Below, one piece after another: positions 1 to 5,268 of a stretch of 5,915 bases of DNA. Both the position numbers and the translations under genes were made by a program. Position 1 is the first letter of the stretch; every line of letters starts with the position of its first letter. Below the pieces are notes generated by a model. It made no database searches. It had not been told where the DNA came from and saw only the letters and a list, made by a program, of their open reading frames with translations. Origin of the DNA: Bacteroidales bacterium. GTDB lineage: Bacteria > Bacteroidota > Bacteroidia > Bacteroidales > UBA4181. The DNA lies in the NCBI GenBank assembly GCA_031287245.1, contig JAITTD010000021.1, positions 1-5,915 of the forward strand, given 5' to 3'.

Positions 1-32
1 CACCACGTATCACAACCGAATCACACGGGTAG

Positions 33-1247
33 TTAGTTTTCCAACAGCGAACTGTCGCCGTAACTGAGAAAACGGAAACCGTTCTCAAAGGCATAATGAT
101 ATATGTCTTTCCACTTATCACCCACAAAAGCGCCTACCAACAACAGCAAGGTGCTTTGTGGCTGGTGGAAATTAGTGATGAGCCGTCTGCAAACGCGGAA
201 TGTGTAGGTTGGCACAATCATAATTTGCGTGGATGCCTGCAAACATTGCATATTGGCAGCATCCATCTTTGCTGTCAGCGCAGAAATTGCCTCCGGCAGA
301 GGAATGTTCTGTGGCAACTGACAGGCTTCCCATTGCTTCAATTCCGCATGATTGAGGTCATACGGTTGTTGCATCTGTTTGACCCCCAACCAATAAACGC
401 TTTCCAGCGCCCGCATGGAAGTAGTACCTACGGCAGTCAGACGCCCCGTGTTGGCAAGAATTTTCCGCAACAGGTTGATATGGACACTGAAAAATTCGAC
501 GTGCATCTCATGTTGCAGCGCATTGTGTTGTTGCACGGGGCGGAAAGTGCCCGCTCCTACGTGCAGTGTGACTTCCTCCATGCAAACGCCTTTTTCCTTT
601 AATTGTTCCAAAACCCGTTTAGAGAAGTGCAAACCTGCGGTTGGTGCGGCCACCGAGCCTTTGTGCTTGGAATAGACAGTCTGGTAGCGAATCTCGTCAA
701 TGGTTTCGGCTTTGCGATTCAGGTAGGGCGGGATAGGCGTTTGCCCAAAACCGTCCAGCACACTGCCGAAATCCAAACCTCCGTTCCAATGAAAGCGTAT
801 CACCGCATAATTGTTTGTCACAGCGAGTTTTTCAGCAGAAAATCTGATTGGTTTTCCATCCACCGAAATATCTTTGTGCAAAACGCCTGATTTCCATTTT
901 TTTTGATTGCCAATCAAGCATTTCCATTGGCAACTTTCGGTTTGCGAAAAGGAGGATTGATATTCAACCGGATCGTGAGGTTCGAGGCAGAAAATCTCAA
1001 TTCTTGCACCTGTTTCCTTTTCCATCTCCATCCGCGCTCTGATGACACGGGTATTGTTGAAAACCATCAAATCATCCTTGCTGATATAGTCGGATAAACG
1101 CTCAAAGCAGTCATGGGTGATAACGCCATTTTTATACACCAGCAGTTTGGACTGGTCGCGTTCCGGCAAAGGGTATCCCGCAATGCGATGGTCGGGAAGC
1201 GGATAATTGAAATCCGCTATTGCAAGCACTTTTGCAAAGGTATTCAT
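33..1247 (-). CDS. queA: S-adenosylmethionine:tRNA ribosyltransferase-isomerase, QueA family
   Basis: The family transfers and isomerises the ribosyl group of S-adenosylmethionine onto preQ1 at the wobble base of tRNA, making epoxyqueuosine in cytosolic queuosine synthesis. Family motifs are visible in order (residues counted from the chosen start): DFNYPLPDHRIAGYPLPERD near 12-31, NNTRVIRAR at 64-72, GSVAAPTAGLHF at 197-208, VTLHVGAGTFRPV at 226-238, VGTTSMRALES near 273-283, LITNFHQPQSTLL at 356-368 and YGDSSLL near the end. I chose the ATG at 1247 (404 aa). The in-frame ATG at 1295 lies inside the promoter -33 box and would not be transcribed, and its extra 16 residues resemble nothing in the family. 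The protein is longer than E. coli QueA (about 356 aa), mainly through extra sequence at about 285-340. From memory, many Bacteroidota carry a second, longer QueA-like paralogue of about 400 aa, and this looks like that form. The family is sure; the exact substrate of the long form is less so. The gene is divergent from the V-ATPase operon. Confidence 0.93.
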   Translation of the reverse strand: MNTFAKVLAIADFNYPLPDHRIAGYPLPERDQSKLLVYKNGVITHDCFERLSDYISKDDLMVFNNTRVIRARMEMEKETGARIEIFCLEPHDPVEYQSSFSQTESCQWKCLIGNQKKWKSGVLHKDISVDGKPIRFSAEKLAVTNNYAVIRFHWNGGLDFGSVLDGFGQTPIPPYLNRKAETIDEIRYQTVYSKHKGSVAAPTAGLHFSKRVLEQLKEKGVCMEEVTLHVGAGTFRPVQQHNALQHEMHVEFFSVHINLLRKILANTGRLTAVGTTSMRALESVYWLGVKQMQQPYDLNHAELKQWEACQLPQNIPLPEAISALTAKMDAANMQCLQASTQIMIVPTYTFRVCRRLITNFHQPQSTLLLLVGAFVGDKWKDIYHYAFENGFRFLSYGDSSLLEN

Positions 1248-1265
1248 CACAGGTAAAAATTTTAG

Positions 1266-1296
1266 CAAAAGTAGATGATATTTCGATATTTTCAAA
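1266..1296 (-). promoter_or_regulatory. Bacteroidota-type promoter for queA
   Basis: Read on the minus strand, TTTG (1296-1293) is followed by a 19-nt spacer and TACTTTTG (1273-1266). This is a full match to the Bacteroidota primary-sigma consensus TTTG-N19/20-TAnnTTTG. The expected transcription start is around 1257-1262, leaving a short leader of about 10-15 nt before the ATG at 1247. There is no Shine-Dalgarno sequence, as is usual in this phylum. The promoter position decides the queA start codon. Confidence 0.8.
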
Positions 1297-1350
1297 TTAC
1301 TGTTGAACTGGCTAAGGAGTCGTCAATCAATAAACGTATCAATTTATGTA

Positions 1351-1494
1351 TCCCCTAACGGGGAATTGAGGTGATATTGAGATTTATTTCTATTGATATG
1401 AATGTCCTACGGACAAGCGAATATCCCCGTTAGGGCGGGGGCTTCTGCCGCAGGTCGATGACCTGCGGTTATGAAAATCCCGCCCATTCGGGCG
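1351..1494. repeat. Cluster of nested GC-rich palindromes (REP/MITE-like element)
   Basis: Several inverted repeats are packed into 144 bp. CCCTAACGGGGA (1353-1364) is the exact reverse complement of TCCCCGTTAGGG (1424-1435), a 12-bp pair 59 bp apart. The left arm also folds on itself (TCCCC-TAAC-GGGGA, 1351-1364). TGTCC-TAC-GGACA (1403-1415) lies between them. GGGCGGG (1433-1439) pairs with CCCGCCC (1479-1485) around the perfect 9-bp hairpin at 1448-1468. CGCCC-ATTC-GGGCG (1481-1494) is an alternative fold of the last part. The CCTA(A)CGG core recurs three times. The block lies upstream of two outward-facing promoters, so it is not a terminator for either gene. It resembles dispersed intergenic palindromic repeats, but copy number cannot be judged from this window. 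Confidence 0.65.
1448..1468. repeat. Perfect 9-bp hairpin with 3-nt loop
   Basis: CCGCAGGTC - GAT - GACCTGCGG is a perfect inverted repeat, the strongest single hairpin in the window. It is the centre of the GGGCGGG/CCCGCCC-bounded structure. It has no trailing T-tract on either strand and lies upstream of both flanking promoters, so it does not read as an intrinsic terminator. Confidence 0.8.
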
Positions 1495-1504
1495 AAAAGA
1501 GAAT

Positions 1505-1588
1505 GTTTCGTGTTTCGAGTTTTGTGTTTCGAGTTTCGAACTCAAAACTTTAAACCTTAAACTCAAAACCCGAAACTTTAAACTCCAG
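1505..1588. repeat. Heptamer repeat array with a mid-array strand switch
   Basis: Twelve consecutive 7-bp units without a slipped base. Five units of GTTTNNN (GTTTCGT, GTTTCGA, GTTTTGT, GTTTCGA, GTTTCGA; 1505-1539) are followed by units that read as the opposite orientation (ACTCAAA, ACTTTAA, ACCTTAA, ACTCAAA, ACCCGAA, ACTTTAA, ACTCCAG; 1540-1588), that is AAACNNN phased every 7 bp. The switch point is a small hairpin, GAGTT-TCG-AACTC (1531-1543). Around it every GTTT faces an AAAC in register, five pairs in all. Heptamer arrays of this general kind occur between genes in Bacteroidota; their role is unknown to me. Confidence 0.75.
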
Positions 1589-1600
1589 CCCGAAGGTCTT

Positions 1601-1638
1601 CAAAAAAACTTTGTATTTTCAAAAAAACGTTGTATCTT
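1601..1638 (+). repeat. Two-copy 19-bp tandem repeat carrying the atpE promoter
   Basis: CAAAAAAACTTTGTATTTT (1601-1619) is followed immediately by CAAAAAAACGTTGTATCTT (1620-1638), 17 of 19 bases identical. The first copy supplies the -33 TTTG and the second the start of the -7 box. The 19-bp repeat length therefore equals the consensus promoter spacer. Confidence 0.75.
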
Positions 1639-1640
1639 GC
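1610..1640 (+). promoter_or_regulatory. Bacteroidota-type promoter for the V-ATPase operon
   Basis: TTTG (1610-1613), a 19-nt spacer, then TATCTTGC (1633-1640). This compares with the Bacteroidota consensus TTTG-N19/20-TAnnTTTG, with two mismatches at the end of the -7 box (TTGC for TTTG). The predicted start is near 1645-1650, giving a leader of about 45 nt before the atpE ATG at 1692. It is the only good match found in front of atpE. Confidence 0.7.
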
Positions 1641-1643
1641 CAA

Positions 1644-1657
1644 CCGTATTAATACGG
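1644..1657. promoter_or_regulatory. Perfect 14-bp palindrome at the expected transcription start
   Basis: CCGTATTAATACGG is perfectly self-complementary and begins 4 bp after the atpE -7 box, so it overlaps the expected start site. Its position suits a dimeric repressor operator. As RNA it has no loop and would form only a weak hairpin. Function is inferred from position alone. Confidence 0.4.
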
Positions 1658-1691
1658 ATATTTTGGTCGCTGACACCACACATAAAATATT

Positions 1692-2297
1692 ATGAATATG
1701 GATAATAAGGTTCAAGAAATTACAGAGAAAATATACCGCGAAGGCGTTGAAAAAGGACAGGCGAAGGCGCAGCAGGTGATTGAAAACGCCCGATTGCAGG
1801 AGGCTGACATCATTCAACAGGCGCAGCAGCAGGCAGAGAAAATTGTTGCCGACGCCCGCAAAGCCGCTGAAGACTTGACTGCGAACACCCAATCGGAGTT
1901 GCAACTGTATGCACGACGTGCCGTAGAAGCGTTGAAATCGGAAATCGTCAATCTGCTGAATGGCTCTGTTATTGACGCCTCCGTAAAAAACGTTGTCGGC
2001 GATGCGGAATGGCTGCGGCAACTGGCGCTTTCGCTGGCTGTGGAGTGGGCAAGCAAGGGGAATGCGGTGATACAGACCGCCGCCGCCGAGCAGTTGACGG
2101 AGTATTTTGCGCAAAAAGCCAAAAATCTGCTTGACAATGGCGTGAAGATAGAACAGGTGAACGGCGTCAAAACGGGATTTGCTATCCTTCCGGCTGACGG
2201 CACTTACAAGGTGCAGTTCGGCGAAGACGAATTTATGGCATATTTCTCGGAATTTCTTCGCCCGCAATTAATCAAAATGTTATTTCCCGCCCGATGA
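1692..2297 (+). CDS. atpE: V-type ATPase subunit E (peripheral stalk)
   Basis: Subunit E is part of the peripheral stalk (stator) that holds the A/B head against the rotating central stalk on the cytoplasmic side. The 201-aa length is usual for prokaryotic E. Residues about 5-75 form a long Ala/Gln/Glu/Lys-rich helix without prolines, with runs such as KGQAKAQQVIENARLQEA and QQAQQQAEKIVADARKAAED. This is the coiled-coil half that pairs with another stalk subunit. Residues about 90-201 form the globular C-terminal domain that caps the head, including GVKTGFAILPADGTYKVQF near 155-175. The start at 1692 leaves a leader of about 45 nt after the promoter; ATG at 1698 (MDNK) is an equally possible start. 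There is no Shine-Dalgarno sequence. The stop overlaps the next start (ATGA, 2294-2297), so translation is probably coupled. No separate G/H-type partner is visible in the window. Confidence 0.88.
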   Translation: MNMDNKVQEITEKIYREGVEKGQAKAQQVIENARLQEADIIQQAQQQAEKIVADARKAAEDLTANTQSELQLYARRAVEALKSEIVNLLNGSVIDASVKNVVGDAEWLRQLALSLAVEWASKGNAVIQTAAAEQLTEYFAQKAKNLLDNGVKIEQVNGVKTGFAILPADGTYKVQFGEDEFMAYFSEFLRPQLIKMLFPAR

Positions 2298-3139
2298 ATT
2301 ATTACTGTCTGATAGCAGGTTTGCCCGAAATCGGGTTCGACGATGTTAAATCGGGCATCGCTGTTGCTGCGTTCAGAACAGAACTGCAATCAGTATTATC
2401 AAAAAACGACCAACGGCTGATTGACTTGTATTTCACTCGATTTGACAACGACAATCTTCTGCGTTATCTGAAAAACAAGGATGCAGCGCACGATGAACGC
2501 GGCAATCTCACCCGCGAAGAGTTGGAAGACGGTTTGGTTTTGCTTCGCGAAGACAGCGAGGGCGCAAACCGTTTCGCTAAGTTGCCGCCTTATTTCAAGG
2601 TTTTTATGGAGGAATATGCGCAGGCTCAGCACACCGACGAGCTGTTGTGGGAGAACCGTTTGACGGAATTGTACTACCGGTGGGCGATGGGCTGCGGCAA
2701 CAAACTGATTTCCGATTGGTTTGAGTTGAATTTAGACATGAACAATATCCTTGCAGGATATGCCTGCCGCCGCCACAACACCGCTTTGACGGGCGTTGTG
2801 GGCGAAAACGAAGTGGCAACCTCAGTCCGCACTTCCTCTCAACGCGATTTCGGGTTGACAGGCACTTTCAACTATCTCGCTGAAGTGCAGCGCATATCCG
2901 ACGAAACCGACCTCTACGAACGCGAGCGAAAAACCGACCTGCTTCGTTGGCAATGGCTTGACGATAAGGCATTTTTCAAATATTTCAGCATCGAAAGGGT
3001 GTTTGCCTGCTTGGTCAAAGTGGAAATAGTGGAGCGCTGGGCTTCTCTCGACAGAGAAAACGGACGAAAACTGTTCCGCGAATGGATGGATGGACTGAAA
3101 AACACCGTTGTAAATAAAGGAACCGTAAATAAAATTTAA
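2294..3139 (+). CDS. DUF2764 family protein of the V-ATPase operon
   Basis: A 281-aa soluble, mostly helical protein with no signal peptide or membrane segment. The N-terminus (MNYYCLIAGLPEI, followed by an acidic stretch) and the position between E and A match the DUF2764 proteins found at this place in Bacteroidota V-ATPase operons. No standard C/d subunit gene is present here. This protein may fill that role, joining the central stalk to the membrane ring. A hint is the segment WFELNLDMNNILAGYACRRH at 142-161, which has the spacing of the D-x-x-N-hydrophobic-Arg segments seen in C/d subunits. That similarity is weak and judged by eye. The last residues are an imperfect duplication (TVVNKG/TVNKI). 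The gene overlaps atpE by 4 bp and ends 4 bp before atpA. Family is fairly sure; function is inferred. Confidence 0.75.
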   Translation: MNYYCLIAGLPEIGFDDVKSGIAVAAFRTELQSVLSKNDQRLIDLYFTRFDNDNLLRYLKNKDAAHDERGNLTREELEDGLVLLREDSEGANRFAKLPPYFKVFMEEYAQAQHTDELLWENRLTELYYRWAMGCGNKLISDWFELNLDMNNILAGYACRRHNTALTGVVGENEVATSVRTSSQRDFGLTGTFNYLAEVQRISDETDLYERERKTDLLRWQWLDDKAFFKYFSIERVFACLVKVEIVERWASLDRENGRKLFREWMDGLKNTVVNKGTVNKI

Positions 3140-3143
3140 AATC

Positions 3144-4913
3144 ATGCCAATTACAAAAGGAATTGTAACAGGAGTTGTATCGAATTTAGTGACCATCGAG
3201 GTGGACGGACCGGTGTTGCAGAACGAAATCTGCTACATCGCAACGGGTGGCGACCGGTTGATGGCTGAAATCATTAAGGTGATAGGAAAATATGCCTACG
3301 TGCAGGTGTATGAGAGTACGCGAGGCTTGAAAGTAGGCGCGGAAGCCGAGTTTGCAGGGCATTTGCTTCAAGTGACGCTCGGACCGGGTATGCTCTCGCG
3401 CAACTATGACGGTTTGCAGAACGACCTCGACAAGATGGAAGGCGTTTTCCTGAAACGTGGCGACTATACCTTCCCCTTAGATACGGAAAAACGGTGGGAG
3501 TTCAAGCCTCTGGCGCAAGTCGGCGACCTTGTGGAAGCCGGTAGTTGGTTGGGCGAAGTGGATGAAAATTCGCAACCTCACAAAATTATGGTGCCATTCG
3601 TTTTTGAAGGCAGATACACCGTCAAACGGGTAGCGCCTGCCGGACAATATACCGTAAGCGACAAAGTGGCGACACTGACCGACCTCCAAGGCAACGATAT
3701 CGAACTGGATATGATGCAGCGGGTCCCCGTGCGCAAGGCGATAAAAGCCTATCAGTCCAAGCCCCGACCGTTCAAATTACTGGAAACGGGCGTCCGCATT
3801 ATCGACATTGCCAATCCCATTGTCGAAGGCGGCACAGGCTTCATACCGGGACCTTTCGGGACAGGTAAAACCGTGCTGCAACACGCCATTTCGAAGCAAG
3901 CCGAAGCCGACATCGTGATTATGGCTGCCTGCGGTGAACGCGCCAATGAGGTCGTAGAGATTTTTGCCGAGTTTCCGCATCTCGTTGACCCGCATACAGG
4001 GCGTAAACTGATGGAACGGACTATTATCATCGCCAACACTTCCAATATGCCGGTAGCAGCGCGCGAAGCCTCAGTTTATACCGCCATGACCATTGCCGAA
4101 TATTACCGAAGCATGGGGCTGAAAGTGCTGCTGATGGCAGATTCCACATCGCGTTGGGCGCAGGCTTTGCGCGAAATGTCCAACCGTTTGGAGGAACTGC
4201 CCGGTCCGGATGCCTTCCCGATGGACTTGTCGGCTATCATCTCCAACTTCTACGGACGCGCCGGTTATGTGGAACTGGCAAACGGACAAACCGGCTCTAT
4301 TACCTTCATCGGCACAGTGTCGCCCGCAGGAGGAAACCTGAAAGAACCTGTTACCGAGAACACCAAGAAGGTGGCACGCTGTTTCTTCGCTTTGGAGCAG
4401 GACAGAGCCGACAAAAAACGCTATCCGGCAGTGAATCCTATCGACAGTTATTCAAAATACTTGGAATATCCCGAATTTGCGGAATATATCGCACAACGAA
4501 TCGCCCCCAACTGGATTGACAAAGTAAACGAACTGAAAACGCGGATGCAGCGCGGCAAAGAGATAGCCGAACAAATCAACATACTCGGTGATGACGGCGT
4601 TCCGGTTGATTATCACGTAACTTTCTGGAAATCGGAACTGATTGATTTTGTGATTCTTCAACAGGACGCCTTTGATGTGATTGATGCTGTAACGCCCATA
4701 GAACGGCAAAAGTATATGGTAGAACTGATCATCGACATCTGCCGCAGCCAATTTGAGTTTACCAACTTTACGGAGGTGATGGATTATTTCAAAAAACTCA
4801 TCCATATCTGCAAACAGATGAATTATTCCGAATTTGAATCGGAAAAATTCAAGGGCTTTGAACAGGAACTGAAACAATCTCTGAACGGTGATTTCAATGC
4901 AAGTAAATATTGA
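3144..4913 (+). CDS. atpA: V-type ATPase catalytic subunit A
   Basis: The catalytic subunit of the cytoplasmic V1 head, which couples ATP turnover to H+ or Na+ movement. At 589 aa it is full length. A beta-barrel domain occupies about 1-70, followed by the A-specific insertion (about 110-185) absent from subunit B. The nucleotide site includes the P-loop GPFGTGKT (236-243) with Lys242, the GER motif (264-266) with the catalytic glutamate 265, and Walker B VLLMADSTSRW (328-338) with Asp333. SPAGGNLKEPVT (393-404) is the A-type form of the SPxGG motif. The C-terminal helical bundle runs from about 430 to 589 and ends normally. All catalytic residues are present. The family's usual P-loop is GPFGAGKT or GPFGSGKT; Thr240 is conservative. 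The gene follows DUF2764 by 4 bp. What is odd is downstream: subunit B should follow almost at once but does not. Confidence 0.96.
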   Translation: MPITKGIVTGVVSNLVTIEVDGPVLQNEICYIATGGDRLMAEIIKVIGKYAYVQVYESTRGLKVGAEAEFAGHLLQVTLGPGMLSRNYDGLQNDLDKMEGVFLKRGDYTFPLDTEKRWEFKPLAQVGDLVEAGSWLGEVDENSQPHKIMVPFVFEGRYTVKRVAPAGQYTVSDKVATLTDLQGNDIELDMMQRVPVRKAIKAYQSKPRPFKLLETGVRIIDIANPIVEGGTGFIPGPFGTGKTVLQHAISKQAEADIVIMAACGERANEVVEIFAEFPHLVDPHTGRKLMERTIIIANTSNMPVAAREASVYTAMTIAEYYRSMGLKVLLMADSTSRWAQALREMSNRLEELPGPDAFPMDLSAIISNFYGRAGYVELANGQTGSITFIGTVSPAGGNLKEPVTENTKKVARCFFALEQDRADKKRYPAVNPIDSYSKYLEYPEFAEYIAQRIAPNWIDKVNELKTRMQRGKEIAEQINILGDDGVPVDYHVTFWKSELIDFVILQQDAFDVIDAVTPIERQKYMVELIIDICRSQFEFTNFTEVMDYFKKLIHICKQMNYSEFESEKFKGFEQELKQSLNGDFNASKY

Positions 4914-4999
4914 AAGGGTGCACTGCCATTTAACCATTCTCCCGTGACCATTCCTACAGTTTCTCTCTACCTTTTCGTAATAGTATGCTACCGTGTTAA

Positions 5000-5023
5000 G
5001 GTATATATGTCAATGTATATACC
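5000..5023. repeat. Inverted repeat GGTATATA / TATATACC
   Basis: GGTATATA (5000-5007) and TATATACC (5016-5023) are perfect 8-bp complementary arms separated by TGTCAATG. A T-G wobble extends the stem by one pair. The AT-rich stem followed by AAAAATAA does not make a good plus-strand terminator. It may be a protein-binding site or a relic of a mobile-element end. Another GGTATATA occurs at 5078-5085. Confidence 0.45.
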
Positions 5024-5209
5024 AAAAATAAATGTTCACTTTGGATGTATTGTAGGGGTTTGCTTCGGTAAGTGAGTGGTATATAGATGTAAAAAACTTA
5101 ATAAATATAGTACCTGATAAGGCAATGTTTTCAAATTTATCAAATATGCGGTAAATTTAATTTGCTGAATATCATAATATAAATAAGTATGTTCAAAACT
5201 TTTTTCATG

Positions 5210-5235
5210 TTTTTTCGGGAGAAAACCTGAAAAAA
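5210..5235. promoter_or_regulatory. Imperfect inverted repeat within the AbiEi-like gene promoter
   Basis: TTTTTTCGGG (5210-5219) and CCTGAAAAAA (5226-5235) form a 10-bp inverted repeat with one G-T pair and a 6-nt spacer. It ends 3 bp before the -7 box and covers the -33 region. Known AbiEi antitoxins bind inverted repeats at their own promoter to repress it, so this is a candidate autoregulatory operator. That role is inferred from position. Confidence 0.45.
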
Positions 5236-5246
5236 TATTATCTTTG
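5214..5246 (+). promoter_or_regulatory. Promoter for the AbiEi-like gene
   Basis: TATCTTTG (5239-5246) is a perfect Bacteroidota -7 box (TAnnTTTG). The -33 box is poor: TTCG at 5214-5217 lies 21 nt upstream, with no TTTG at the ideal spacing. The predicted start is near 5252-5257, giving a leader of only about 12-17 nt before the ATG at 5269. A promoter this close means the gene is transcribed independently of the V-ATPase operon. Confidence 0.6.
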
Positions 5247-5268
5247 CAGTCGGAAATAAAAATATCAA

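Larger units (their letters stand above)
4914..5268. other. Non-coding gap after atpA; expected subunit B gene absent
   Basis: A 355-bp stretch with no supportable gene on either strand and no recognisable fragment of subunit B. I see no convincing intrinsic terminator for the V-ATPase operon. The first part has mixed composition. From about 5080 it becomes very AT-rich (28 G+C in 120 bases at 5101-5220, against 36 in 60 at 4201-4260 inside atpA). It holds the inverted repeat at 5000-5023, a third GGTATATA at 5078-5085, and the promoter and inverted repeat of the next gene near its right end. The composition step suggests a junction between old and acquired DNA, but no exact boundary or target duplication is visible. 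Confidence 0.7.

Noticed and set aside
96..602. Plus-strand open frame of 168 codons opposite queA
   Set aside because: It is antisense to clear QueA motifs, and its composition (His, Gln, Cys-rich) is typical of a shadow frame.
1448..1468. Intrinsic terminator
   Set aside because: The hairpin is strong but has no T-tract, and it lies upstream of promoters that both point away from it.
1505..1588. CRISPR array
   Set aside because: Units are only 7 bp with no unique spacers of CRISPR length and no cas genes. It is a short-period repeat.
1578..2267. Long open frame on the minus strand opposite atpE (229 codons)
   Set aside because: It is fully antisense to a recognised subunit E gene. Its translation is Phe/Leu/Arg-rich without family features, and it has no promoter of its own. 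It is a shadow frame.
4452..4937. Minus-strand open frame of 161 codons over the atpA 3' end
   Set aside because: It mirrors atpA codons and shows no recognisable motif. The atpA C-terminal domain on the plus strand explains the openness.
4914..5268. Remnant of the V-ATPase subunit B gene
   Set aside because: No frame in this stretch shows the expected subunit B N-terminus or any rotary-ATPase motif, and stops are frequent.
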